Source: Haematobia irritans (lineage: Eukaryota > Arthropoda > Insecta > Diptera > Muscidae). Taken from it: a DNA stretch of 64,000 bases. Below are positions 31,601-42,009 of the stretch, piece after piece. The stretch's first letter is position 1; each line of letters begins with the position of its first letter. The notes beneath the pieces are model-generated. The model did not search any database and had not been told where the DNA came from. It saw only the letters and a list, made by a program, of their open reading frames with translations. The stretch is taken from the NCBI RefSeq assembly GCF_050003625.1, contig NC_134401.1, positions 95,086,852 through 95,150,851 on the forward strand. Direction: 5' to 3'. Both the position numbers and the translations under genes were made by a program.

Positions 31601-34600
31601 GAGTATCGGTCCATATTTTGGTATAGCCCCCATATAGACCGATCTCCCGATTTTTCTTCTTGGGCTTCTAGAATCCGAAGTTTTTATCCTATTTGCATGA
31701 AATTGGAAATCTAGAGGTATTTTCGGGTCATAAAGAGGTGTGCCGAAAACGGTGAGTATCGGTCCATATTTTAGTATAGCCCCCATAACAACGATCTCCC
31801 GATTTAACTCCTTGGGTTTCTAGAAACCGTACTTTTTATCCTATTTACCTGAAATTGTAAATATTCTGGTATTTTAAGCTCACAAAAACGTGTATCGGAT
31901 TAAGTTTTTGTCGGTCCAATTGGTAATGCCTCCATATAAACCGATTTCACTTCTTGAGGATACAGAAGGCGCACTGATCATGAAAATTGCTTAAAACTCA
32001 ATGTAAAATTTCCAGATTTTACTTCTCGGGAGAAAATCTACAGATTTAAGATTTCAAATCAGGACGTTATTTTATAATTTTCTTGCACACTTACAAGAGA
32101 TGTTAATGATTCCTCTAAAACTCAAACAAAAATGGTTCTTATAAACCCAGAATCTGATATAGTCCTCATAGGTGAAGTCTTTAAATTTATCTTCGGGAAG
32201 TGTCCTCAAGTCCTCAAGCCCTCCTGAAATTTCAAAGGAAACCCTAATATTTGGTTCATGGTGGTGGGTATTTAAGATTCGGCCCGGCCGAACTTAGTGC
32301 TGTATCTACTTGTTTTTTTACTTTTTTGCAGCGAAACGAATTTTATAAAAACATTGAGCAGGTAAACACGATTTTCATTTTACGCGTCAGTCGTGTGTTG
32401 ATTATTGCTTGGAATAGACGGAGAATACGGAATTATTGTGTTTTGTGTTAATTTATTTATTCAGAAGTGGCACGTGGTTTTATGCGAACACAAAAATGGG
32501 AAGTGTGGTTGAAAAAATGTACCTGTTTTTAATTCTGCATTTTGCTATATGGTATCATTTTCTTATTTGCAGTTACATGATATAAATATGGAATTATTAC
32601 TTATTGTTGAAATTGTACCAAAATAGAGTGTGTAAAAATATGTGATGTTTGCTTGCACAACATTATAAATACAAATAAACAATGAATTAGTTTATATTTA
32701 TAGCCGATCTGGTTATAAATGACGTAGTTAACAACCGATCTTATTCCAATTCCGTATAATCGAATATTTTATTAGTCTCGTAAATTTTGCAGAATATCAA
32801 ATTGATTCAGATATAGCTCTCATATATAGCTTTCACCCGATTTACACTTCTGTGGCCTCAAAGGTTTACTCCCAGTTATGTGAAATTTTGCACAGGGAGT
32901 AGAATTAAAATTATAAATATGCGTACCGAATTTGGTTGAAATCGGTTCAGATTTAGATATACCTTCCAAATATATCTCTCTTCCGATTTACAGTCATATG
33001 ACCACCGTAGATCAAGATTTCACTCCAATTTTCTTAAAATTATGCACAGGGAATGGAATTAACATTTTTACTATGTATGCTAAATTTATTTAGATATAGC
33101 TGCTATATATATCTTTCGTCCGATACGCACTTATATGATCCCAGAGGTAAAAATTTCACTCCGATTTACTTGCACAGTGAGTATGACTAACATTCTTGCT
33201 ACACATGCCAAATTTTGTCAAAGTAGGTTCAGATTCATATATAACTCCCATATATATCTTTCGCCCGATTTAGATTCATATGACCACTGAGGCCGAAGTT
33301 TCATTTCGAAAGTGTTGAAGTTTTGCACTGAGAGTTGAATTAAAATTTTAGCAATGTGTGCCAAATCTTATCAAAATCGGCCCAGAATAAGGCAAAGTAC
33401 CCCGGAAGATTTCGGCCGGGCCGGCTGAAATTTGGTATGTGCAAAAATTGGTTCAAGTCAGTCCATAATTATATATCGCTCCTCGGATATGGCCCACGGG
33501 AGAACAAATTTCATCCGATCCATTTGACTTCCTGGTTCTCTGGAAGTAGTAAATTTCATTAGAACCGGTTGCAATTTTGAACGTGATGATTTTTAATAAT
33601 CATGCAGAAAAATTAGTCCATCTCTGTTCATAATTATACCCTGCGCCACACTGTGGAACAGGGTATTATAAGTTAGTGCATATGTTTGCAACACCCAGAA
33701 GGAGACGAGATAGACTCATTGTGTCTTTGGCAAAAATGCTCAGGGTGGGCTCTTGAGTCGATATAGCGATGTCCGTCTGTCCGTGAATACATTTTTGTAA
33801 TCAAAGTCTAGGTTGCAGTTTTAGTCCAATCGACCTCAAATTTGGCACAAGTAAGTGTTTTGGCTCAGAATAGATCCCTATTGATTTTGGAAGAAATCGG
33901 TTCAGATTTAGATATAGTTCCCATTGTGTCTGATTTAGATTGATATGACCACTGAGGCCGAAGTTTAATTTCGAAAGTGTTGAAGTTTTGCACTGCGAGT
34001 TTAATTAAAATTTTAGCAATGTGTGCCAAATTTTATCAAAATCGGCTCAGAATTAGACAAAGTACACCGGAAGATTTCGGCAGGGCCGGCTGAAATTTGG
34101 TATGTGCAAAAATTGGTTCAAGTCAGTCCATGATTATATATCGCTCCTCGGATATGGCCCACGGGAGAAAAAATTTCATCCGATCCATTTGACTTCCTGG
34201 TTCTCTGGAAGTAGTAAATTTCATTAGAACCGGTTGCAATTTTGAACGTGATGATTTTTAATAATCATGCAGAAAAATTAGTCCATCTCTGTTCATAATT
34301 ATACCCTGCGCCACACTGTGGAACAAGTGGCCAATATTTTCTTACTAACATTGTGTTCCACCCTAGTGCATTAGCCGACTTAAATTTTGACTCTATAGGT
34401 TTTGTAGAAGTCTATCAAATTCCGATCAGGTCGAGTGATATTTAAATGTATGTATTTGGGACAATCCTTTATATATAGCCCCAACACATTTAACGGATGT
34501 GATATGGTATCGAAAATTTAGATCTACAAAGTGCAGGGTATAATATAGTCGGCCCCGCCCGACTTTAGACTTTCCTTACTTGTTTTATATAACTGACTCC

Positions 34601-37600
34601 CGAGATTTTATTTCTGAAGCCTGATGGAGGAACAAATTTTATCTGGTAGAATCGAATTCGGCGTTCTAATTATCATGCGAAAATTGGTTCATATCGCTTC
34701 ATGATTATAGGAACCTCTATAAACCCAGGGAAGGAATATGATCACCTCAAATATGTTTCAAGAGCAAAATGTTATTTTTGGATGGTGACCATGTAACATG
34801 TTTGTCACAAAAATGTCGTTTTCTCGCCAAACATAACATTCTTTCCGAAAACAGATACTTAATTTTCGAGAAAATAACGTGGTTGCAACGAAAAAATATG
34901 GGAAACATTTAAATCTGAAGCAATTTTAATGAAACTTCGCAAAAGTTTATTTATGATTTATCGCTCGATATATATGTATTAGAAGTTTAGGAAAATTAGA
35001 GTAATTTTTACAACTTTTCGACTAAGCAGTGGCGATTTTACAAGGAAAATGTTGGTATTTTGACCATTTTTGTCGAAATCAGAAAAACATATATATGGGA
35101 GCTATATCTAAATCTGAACCGATTTCAACCAAATTTGGCACGCATAGCTGTAATGCAAATTCTACTCCCTGTGCAAAATTTCAACTAAATCGGAGTTAAA
35201 AATTTGCCTCTGTGGTCATATGAGTGTAAATCGGGCGAAAGCTATATATGGGAGCTATATCTAAATCTGATCCGATTTCAACCAAATTTGGCACGCATAG
35301 CTGTAATGCAAATTCTACTCCCTGTGCAAAATTTCAACTAAATCGGAGTTAAAAATTGGCCTCTGTGGTCATATGAGTGTAAATCGGGCGAAAGCTATAT
35401 ATGGGAGATATATCTAAATCTGAACCGATTTCAACCAATTTTGGCACGCATAGCTACAATGCTAATTCTACTCCCTGTGCAAAATTTCAACTAAATCGGA
35501 GCAAAAAATTGGCCTCTGTGGTCATATGAGTGTAAATCGGGCGAAAGCTATATATTGGAGCTATATCTAAATCTGAACCGATTTCAACCAAATTTGGCAC
35601 GCATAGCTACAATGCTAATTCTACTCCCTGTGCAAAATTTCAAGTAAATCGAAGCAAAAAATTGGCCTCTGTGGTCATATGAGTGTAAATCGGGCGAAAG
35701 CTATATATGGGAGCTATATCTAAATCTGAACCGATTTCAACCAAATTTGGCACGCATAGCTACAATGCTAATTATACTCCCTGTGCAAAATTTCAACCAA
35801 ATTGGGGTAAAACTCTGGCTTCTGGGACCGTATTAGTCCATATCGGGCGAAAGATATATATGGGAGCTATATCTAAATCTGAACCGATTTCAATAAAATT
35901 TGGCACACTTGACTATAGTACTAATTGTTCTTCTTGTGCAAAATTTTAAGCAAATTAGGGTAAAACTCTGGCTTCTGGGTCCATCTAAGTCCATATCGGG
36001 CGAAATATATATATGGGAGCTATATCTAAAACTGAACCGATTTCTTCCAAAATCAATAGGGATCTATTCTGAGCCAAAACACATACTTATGCCAAATTTG
36101 AAGTCGATTGGACTAAAACTGCGACCTAGACTTTGATTACAAAAATGCGTTCACGGACAGACGGACATGGCTATATCGACTCAGGAGCCCACCCTGAGCA
36201 TTTTTGCCAAAGACACCATGTGTCTATCTCGTCTCCTTCTGGGTGTTGCAAACATATGCACTAACTTATAATACCCTGTTCCACAGTGTGGAGCAGGGTA
36301 TAAATATGGGAAACATTTAAATCTGGAGCAATTTTAAGAAAACTTCGCAAAAGTTTATTTATGATTTATCGCTCGATATATATGCATTAGAAGTTAAGGA
36401 AAATTAGAGTCATTTTTACAACTTTTCGACTAAGCAGTGGCGATTTTACAAGGAAATTGTTGGTATTTTGACCATTTTTGTCGAAATCAGAAAAACATAT
36501 ATATGTGGGAGCTATATCTAAATCTGAACCGATTTCAACCAAATTTTGCACGCATAGCTACAAAGCTAATTCTACTCCCTGTGCAAAATTTCAACTAAAT
36601 CGGAGCAAAAAATTGGCCACTGTGGTCCTATGAGTGTAAATCGGGCGAAAGATATATGTGGGAGCTATATCTAAATCTGAACCGATTTCAAATAAATTTG
36701 GCACGCATAGCTACAATGCTAATTCTACTCCCTGTGCAAAATTTCAACCACATTGGGGTAAAACTCTGGCTTCTGGGACCGTATTAGTCCATATCGGGCG
36801 AAAGATATATATGGGAGCTATATCTAAATCTGAACCGATTTCGATAAAATTTGGCACACTTGACTATAGTACTAATTGTTCTTCTTGTACAAAATTTTAA
36901 GCAAATTAGGGTAAAACTCTGGCTTCTGGGGCCATATGAGTCCATATCGGGCGAAATATATATATGGGAGCTATATCTAAATCTGAACCGATTTCTTCCA
37001 AAATCAATAGGGATCTATTCTGAGCCAAAACACATACTTGTGCCAAATTTGAAGTCGATTGGACTAAAACTGCGACCTAGACTTTGATTACAAAAATGTG
37101 TTCACGGACAGACGGACAGACGGACATCGCTATATCGACTCAGGAGCCCACCCTGAGCATTTTTGCCAAAGACACCATGTGTCTATCTCGTCTCCTTCTG
37201 GGTGTTGCAAACATATGCACTAACTTATAATACCCTGTTCCACAGTGTGGAGCAGGGTATAAAAATACGCCAAGGTTTATTACAGCAATTTATATACTTT
37301 TATTCCAAACAAATTTTCATTTGGGTGGAAAGAATTCCTTTTTTGCTGACCACAAGACTTCAACAGCATATAGGATTATAGCCAGTGCTCAATTTTCGGT
37401 TAGATTTGGTATTTAATTAAACTTAAAGTAATTTACATTTAGCATACGTAAACATGTCTTGACATAAATTTACTATATGGCTATGTTTGCCTGTTTTTAA
37501 GTTATCTTGTAAACATTTACACTCTTATTACTGAATATTGGGTGTATGTAAAATTTTTTGACTCACTGTATTTACTTTTCTTTACAGTTCCCCTTGAAAT

Positions 37601-38331
37601 GCAATATCTAAGAAGGGAGTACTTCAATCGATGGTATCGTCTCAGTTCCTATTTTCTAGCACTACTGACATCCCAAATACCAATCACTACGGTTATGTGT
37701 CTGTGTTGTTCGGCAATTCTATATTTCGTCACTGGCCAACCCGTCGAAACATTTCGATTTTTTCTTTTCTTTGGCATGAATTTTCTTACCTCAATGGTGG
37801 GCATAACATTTGGCCTATTTATTGGTTCCAGATTTTGTCTATTAGTAAGAATTCACTCACTCTCTGGCAAATATCATATCATATGATTCATTTATTTCTC
37901 AATTTCAGAATGCCTTGTTCATTGGACCAAATATTACATCGATATGGGTAGTATTCAGTAATCTGGGTTTGGAGAAATTAGAGCCTACTCTCTTTGAGAC
38001 AATACTGATGAAGACTAGCTACATTAAACATTCTATGGAGGGAATTTTAGCCACCCTATTTAAGTTCGATAGAGGAGATTTTAAATGTCCCACTGATGAA
38101 CTTTTTTGTTATTTCCATAAGCCAAAATATTTCCTAAGACACTTGGGAAGCTCAGATGTTAACTATTTGAGATCGGTGATATTCTTAATTATGTTTTATT
38201 TCATCTTTATGACATTGGCCTTTGTAAATTTCAAAAGTCGTCTAGAAATATCAGAGTCTACCATAAAAAATCGTTATTATTTGTATATTAAGCATAAATT
38301 GAAAACAAAATTAGCATTTAAGTTTACCTAG
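22333..38331 (+). CDS. ABCG-family half-transporter, six visible exons
   Basis: Joined exons: 22333-22668, 22741-22979, 26564-26811, 26882-27050, 37588-37844, 37909-38331. All have AG acceptors and GT donors in matching phases, giving ~556 residues. ABCG proteins dimerise in a membrane and use ATP to export lipids or other hydrophobic substrates; the substrate here is unknown. Visible are the Q-loop (YILQDDHISPHFTVGE), signature LSGGQRKR, Walker B VLFLDEPTTGLD, H-loop CSIHCPS, about six membrane segments, and an extracellular loop with paired Cys (FKCPTDELFCYF). The order NBD then TMD is the ABCG type. A half-transporter needs ~80-130 more N-terminal residues including Walker A. I see no such exon in this window, so it lies upstream or the gene is 5'-broken. 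No internal stop. Drosophila has several related ABCG genes; I cannot pick an orthologue. Confidence 0.88.
22741..22979 (+). CDS. ABCG exon b: D-loop and H-loop
   Basis: Acceptor AATATTTCAG, donor GTAAGT. GLDEYSAAQCVTLLKRLA continues the D-loop (Glu where Ser is commoner). VICSIHCPSAKLFQMFDKV carries the switch His, and YNPADF is the usual linker start. Confidence 0.88.
24476..25176. mobile_element. hAT-like element with a 30-bp minisatellite core
   Basis: Ends CAGTGTTGCTAG and (reverse complement of the right end) CAATGTTGCCAG, both followed by inverted GTAGGGAA / TAGGGAAC words. The core (24664-24905) is the 'atttctatagaaaattttgtc' minisatellite. The target duplication is not evident. Confidence 0.6.
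25711..25940. mobile_element. Foldback MITE (TTCGTTAA-rich)
   Basis: Inverted arms ATTAAAACTCAGCCAACGAA and TTCATTGGCTGACTTTTAAC enclose repeats of 'aacgaaa..ttcgttaa'. It sits inside the third family C end unit. Confidence 0.6.
26564..26811 (+). CDS. ABCG exon c: linker to first membrane helix
   Basis: Acceptor TTCTCCACAG, donor GTATTC. IIEAATKAYGNIHEEMV.. then a charged linker and SWWYEYRCIFIRITQQIWRD, the amphipathic connecting helix of ABCG proteins. The donor GTATTC is weaker than the others. Confidence 0.82.
26882..27050 (+). CDS. ABCG exon d: TM1-TM2
   Basis: Acceptor TTCTTTTAG, donor GTGAGT. It encodes two hydrophobic spans, LRVTLQLFVAIMTACAYAGF and YYFILLTCLQFVFMCTLPMF, with no ATG-led frame of its own, so it is found only by splice logic and homology to ABC2 membrane domains. 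Confidence 0.83.
27075..27310 (+). repeat. Mosaic of family B end, SINE head and MITE piece
   Basis: 27075-27120 is a family B palindrome ('ttcaccactactgtggtaca'). 27122-27163 is a SINE head cut after the anticodon region (GGTGCAATGGTTAGCATGCC). 27164-27310 is the left part of the CACTGAAAA MITE family (full copy at 53789-54050). No coding content. Confidence 0.6.
27311..29072 (+). repeat. DINE-1-like family A, near full copy
   Basis: Block (GGGTCGTGGTGAAATTGTGAG, CCGTCCGCCCGTC), then about nine ~118-bp modules 'gaaatttggtacatggtgttagtatatgg', ending with 'catggtggagggtacataag' and the TTCGGCCTGGCCGAA hairpin at about 29041-29056. The DD41D element follows at a TA. Confidence 0.8.
29073..30004 (-). 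mobile_element. DD41D mariner-type transposon, deleted copy 1
   Basis: 932 bp flanked by TA (29071-29072, 30005-30006), with imperfect ~25-bp inverted ends AAGGGTGATTTGTTAAGAGC and AAGGGTGATTCTTTTGAGG. It retains the transposase start and the C-terminal two thirds. Confidence 0.9.
29179..29832 (-). pseudogene. DD41D (rosa-like) transposase, catalytic domain
   Basis: 217 open codons from LAENPLFYRQILFSDEAHFW to HLNEIIFKK-stop. Asp 1 is in FSDEAHF, Asp 2 in WFQQDGATCHTA, Asp 3 in TPLDYFLWG; 41 residues separate the last two, the DD41D signature known from rosa elements. Upstream, the true start MNRLTNEQRLQIIEFYYQNQ (from about 29892) runs straight into this region in another frame, so the DNA-binding domain is lost by internal deletion. 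All three acidic residues survive, but without the N-terminus the protein should not bind ends. Twin copy: 44361-45014, differing by one residue (Met/Ile) in this part. Confidence 0.88.
30007..30600. repeat. Second family A terminus and MITE debris
   Basis: 30011-30075 repeats the family A end ('tccatggtggagggtacata', TTCGGCCTGGACGAA). 30110-30260 matches the CACTGAAAA MITE family. 30263-30600 has ACATGTTTGGACAT-like words and no gene. Confidence 0.5.
30603..32318 (+). repeat. DINE-1-like family D, full copy
   Basis: Begins 'tacccaccaccatagaatgg', then ATAAAGTATATATATTCTTG and (GTCT)4, followed by about seven ~145-bp modules 'gatctcccgattttacttct..aggtattgtaggaccac..gtgagtatcggtccat'. It ends 'tggtgggtatttaagattcg', hairpin TTCGGCCCGGCCGAA, CTACTTGTTT. 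Confidence 0.75.
32319..32700. other. Gene-free stretch
   Basis: AT-rich intronic sequence with no repeat family or exon I can name. A 66-codon frame at 32251 straddles the family D end and is not credible. Confidence 0.4.
32701..34580 (+). repeat. DINE-1-like family B pieces with an internal duplication
   Basis: 32701-33340 are family B modules ('cgattcagatatagctctcatatata'-like, ~110 bp). 33640-33910 is a new family B start ('taccctgcgccacactgtgg', CCGTCTGTCCGTG). 34320-34580 is the far end with GTCGGCCCCGCCCGAC and CCTTACTTGTTTT. Segment 33290-33660 is repeated at 33950-34325. Confidence 0.65.
34581..34904. repeat. Family A scrap and unclassified sequence
   Basis: 34590-34730 has diverged family A words ('gaggaacaaattttatctgg'). 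34731-34900 contains ACATGTTTGTCACAAAAATG and inverted TTTTCTCGCC / TTTTCGAG, perhaps a decayed MITE. Confidence 0.35.
34905..36302 (-). repeat. DINE-1-like family B, tandem copy 1
   Basis: Starts 'tatgggaaacatttaaatctg' and has about eight modules 'tgggagctatatctaaatct', 'caaatttggcacgcatagct', 'gtcatatgagtgtaaatcgg'. It ends with the GGACAGACGGACAT microsatellite, 'atatcgactcaggagcccac' and the palindrome 'ccctgttccacagtgtggag'. The far hairpin end is missing. Confidence 0.78.
36303..37262 (-). repeat. DINE-1-like family B, tandem copy 2
   Basis: Begins again with 'tatgggaaacatttaaatct' directly after copy 1 and repeats its layout with fewer modules. High similarity through both the left 190 bp and the last 550 bp shows a recent head-to-tail duplication. 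Confidence 0.75.
37588..37844 (+). CDS. ABCG exon e: TM3-TM4
   Basis: Acceptor TTCTTTACAG, donor GTAAGA. PLEMQYLRREYFNRWYRLSS is the conserved E-x-x-x-x-x-R-E type intracellular loop, followed by spans YFLALLTSQIPITTVMCLCC and FFGMNFLTSMVGITFGLFIG. Confidence 0.85.
37909..38331 (+). CDS. ABCG exon f: TM5-TM6 and stop
   Basis: Acceptor TTTATTTCTCAATTTCAG. ALFIGPNITSIWVVFSNLGL (TM5), SYIKHSMEGILATLFKFDRG, the Cys-containing loop KCPTDELFCYFHKPKYFLRH, VNYLRSVIFLIMFYFIFMTL (TM6), then a basic tail with a TAG stop. TM5 diverges from the usual P-x-x-x-F-S-G-F pattern. Confidence 0.85.
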   Translation, partial: NALFIGPNITSIWVVFSNLGLEKLEPTLFETILMKTSYIKHSMEGILATLFKFDRGDFKCPTDELFCYFHKPKYFLRHLGSSDVNYLRSVIFLIMFYFIFMTLAFVNFKSRLEISESTIKNRYYLYIKHKLKTKLAFKFT

Positions 38332-38338
38332 AATTAAG

Positions 38339-38344
38339 AATAAA
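38339..38344 (+). terminator. Poly(A) signal of the ABCG gene
   Basis: AATAAA eight bases after the TAG stop, followed by a second overlapping AATAAAA and T/A-rich sequence. The 3' UTR would be very short. Confidence 0.6.
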
Positions 38345-39084
38345 ATAAAATTTATAAACAAAAAATTTTCTATTTCTTATTATGCCCTAGACTAAATATA
38401 TTTTTTATCGAATTGGGCAAATAAGATCAAAAGATGCGCATTTCACTGCAATTCTAAACCATGTTTTGCTTATACTGCTGTGGGCAAAAACTAAGGTGAA
38501 TTTCTTTGTAAAATGAAAAAAAAAAGTTTTTATCGCTGGATCATCTTCAATGAACATTTCTAGCCCAATAATGAATAACAACTCCCTGGGAATTGTTTTC
38601 CTATTCCATATTCGCCTACACGGACGAGAAACACTGTTTTTCATATGTTTGGGTGTAAGAATTTTATGTTTCGAAATCAAAGTTTTAAACACAATATTTT
38701 TAAGTGTAAGCATACAATGTTTATAAACTAGCATCACATGTTTGGGACATATATGTTAATATGTTAGAACATATTATGTTTGGGACATAAAATGATTGTA
38801 ACTATAATATGCTTGGATGCAAACATATATTAATTTAGAAATAGCCTATAAAAATATATGTGTTTAGAAAGAGAGTCTTAGAGAGTATGCTGCAAGTAAA
38901 AGAATGGAAGTAACCAATTGGCGCCTTAAAAATATATATATACACATGGAAAATTTAATTAAAATTTCTTTAAAACAACAATGTGTTTCTTTACCTTAAG
39001 GAAAATTAGTCTTAATTCCAAGACATGCGACTTTAACGGAGGGATGCAAATTTACAAAATTTGTGTCCTAAATTTAATGAAAAA
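38345..39084. other. Downstream flank with ATGTTTGGG-type MITE remnant
   Basis: 38620-38860 carries ACACTGTTTTTCATATGTTT, CATGTTTGGGACATA and inverted CAAACATATATT words, related to the ends of the insertion at 298-2040. The rest shows no gene. Confidence 0.4.
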
Positions 39085-40616
39085 CAAATATATACGGCCG
39101 TAAGTTCAGCCAGGCTGAATCTTATGTACCCTCCACCATGGATTGCGTAGAAACTTCTACGAAAGAATGTCATCCACAATCGAATTACTTGGGTTGTGGT
39201 ATCTTAAAACTTCTTAACATCGTTTTCTAAATTGTCAGTTAGTCCATACGTGGTATATATTAGACAAAAAAGTTATGTATAGGTAAGTCTACAAATAATT
39301 ATGAATCGATATGGACTTTTTACACGATACGTAGAGAGCCAGAATTGAAATATGGTGGTCGCTTTTGTGGGGGCTATATACAATTATGAACTTGATATGG
39401 ACCAAATTTTGTGTGATTGGGGATCGATTTATCTGAGGGCTATATATAACTATAGACCGATATGGACCTAGTTAGGCATAGTTGTTAACGGCCATATACT
39501 AGCACAATGTACCAAATTTCATCTGACTCGGATGAAATTTGCTCCTCCAAGAGGCTCCAAAACCAAATCTCGGTTTATATGGGGGCTATATATGATTATG
39601 GACTGATATGGACCACTTTTGGCATGATTGTTAAATATCATAACTACCACCATGTACCAAATTTCAACCAGATGAAATTTTTTTGCTTCTCCATAAGGCA
39701 CCGGATGTTAAATCTGGGGATCGGTTTATATGGGAGCTATATATAATTATGGACTGATATGAACCAATTCCTGCATGGTTGTTGGATACAATATACTAAC
39801 ATCACGTACCAAATTTCAACCGAATCGGATGAATTTTGCTCTTCCAAGTGGCTCCGGAGGTCAAATCTGGGGATCGGTTTATATTGGGCCTATATATAAT
39901 TAGTGACCGATTTCGACCAATTTTTGCATGGGTGTTTGAGGCCATATATTAACACCACGTACCAAATTTCAACTGAATCAGATGAATTTTGGTCTTCCAA
40001 GAGGCTCCGGAGGACAAATCTGGTAATCGGTTTATATGGGGGCTATATATAATTAAGGACCGATGTGGACCAATTTTTGCATGGTTGTTAGAGACCATAT
40101 ACTAACACCATATTCCAAATTTCAGCCTGATCGGATGATATTTGCTTCTCTTAGTGGCTCTGCAAGCCAAATCGGGGGATCGGTTTATATGGGGGCTATA
40201 TGTAATTATGGACCGATGTGAACCAATTTTTGCATGGTTGTTAGAGACCATATACTAACACCATGTACCAAATTTCAGCCCGATCGGATGAAATTTGCTT
40301 CTCATAGAGCAATCGCAATCCAAATTTGGGGGTCCGTTTATATGGGGGCTATACGTAAATGTGGACCGATATGGCCCATTTGCAATACCATCCGACCTGC
40401 ATCAATAGCAACTAATTGTGCCAAGTTTCAAGTCGATAGCTTGTTTCGTTCGGAAGTTAGCGTGATTGCAACAGACGGACGGACATGCTCAGATCGACTC
40501 AGAATTTCACCACGACCTAGAATATATATACTTTATGGGGTCTTATAGCAATATTTCTATGTGTTACAAACGGAATGACAAAGTTAGTATACCCCCATCC
40601 TATGGTGGAGGGTATA
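39085..40616 (-). repeat. DINE-1-like family A, tandem copy 1
   Basis: Complete layout from 'aatatatacggccgtaagtt' and hairpin TTCAGCCAGGCTGAA to 'cctatggtggagggtata'. A second copy follows with almost no spacer. Confidence 0.78.
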
Positions 40617-40617
40617 A

Positions 40618-41762
40618 CAAGTATATACGGCCGTAAGTTCGGCCAGGCCGAAGCTTATGTACCCTCCACCATGGATTGCGTAGAAACTTCTACGAAAGGC
40701 TGTCATCCACAATCGAATTACTTGGGTTGTGGTATCTTAAAACTTCTTAACATCGTTTTCTAAATTGTGAGTTAGTCCATACGTGGTATATACTAGACAA
40801 AAAAGGTTTGTATAGGTAAGTCAAGAAATAATTACGAATCGATATGGACTTTTGCACGGTACGTAGAGACCCAGAATTGAAATATGGGGGTCGCTTATAT
40901 TGGGACTATATACAATTATGAACTTGATATGCACCAATTTTTGTGTGATTGGAGACCGAGGGATTATATATAACTATATACCGATATGGACCTAGTTAGG
41001 CATGCTTATTAACGGCCATATATTAGCACAATGTACCAAATTTCAACTAACTCGGATGAAATTTGCTCCTCCAAGAGGATCCAAAACCAAATCTCGGGAT
41101 CGGTTTATATGGCGGCTATATATGATTATGGACTGATATGGACCATTTTTGTTGGATACCATATACTAACATCACGTACCAAATTTCAACCGAATCGGAT
41201 AAATTTTGCTATATATAATTATGGACCGATTTCGACCAATTTTTGCATGGTCATAAGAGAACATGTACTAACACCATGTACCAAATTTCAGTCGGATCGG
41301 ATGAAATTTGCTTCTCTTAGAGGCTCCGAATGCCAAATCGTGGGATCGGTTTATATGGGGGCTATATATAATTATGGACCGATGTGGACCAATTTTTGCA
41401 TGGTTGTTAGAGACCATATACTAACACCATGTAAATTTGCTTCTCTTAGAGGGTCTGCAAACCAAATTTGGGGTTCCGTTTATATGGGGGCTATACGTAA
41501 AAGTGGACCGATATGGCCCATATGCAATACCATCCGACCTACATTAGTAACAACTACTTGTGCCAAGTTTCAAGTCGATAGCTTGTTTCGTTCGGAAGTT
41601 AGCGTGATTTCAACAGACAGACGGACGGACATGCTCAGATCGACTTAGAATTTCACCACGACCCAGAATATATATACTTTATGGGGTCTTAGAGCAATAT
41701 TTCGATGAGTTACAAACGGAATGACAAAGTTAATATACCGCCATCCTATGGTGGAGGGTATA
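40618..41762 (-). repeat. DINE-1-like family A, tandem copy 2
   Basis: Begins 'caagtatatacggccgtaag' with hairpin TTCGGCCAGGCCGAA, immediately after copy 1, and ends 'cctatggtggagggtata'. It has fewer modules, two of them truncated. Confidence 0.78.
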
Positions 41763-42009
41763 ACAAAATGAATTTAAACCAAAAATGAAGAATCATAAAA
41801 ATAAGTATTAGCCTATTTGTCAAGCTTGTTTTATATGTAATCGAAAATTCGTGAATTTAAAAATGATTTTGTTAAATTAAAAAAGCTTTTCATTAATTTA
41901 GGGGAACTTTACCTAACTTCAAAGGCTAACGAATTTACCTGAGGAAAGCAAACATCAAAAATGCGTGTTCTTAATGTGAAGAAAATTATGTTAAATGCAA
42001 ATATTATTC

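Noticed and set aside
34905..36302. CRISPR-like array of regularly spaced repeats
   Set aside because: Repeats are contiguous ~110-bp eukaryotic modules without unique spacers, in a fly-type genome.
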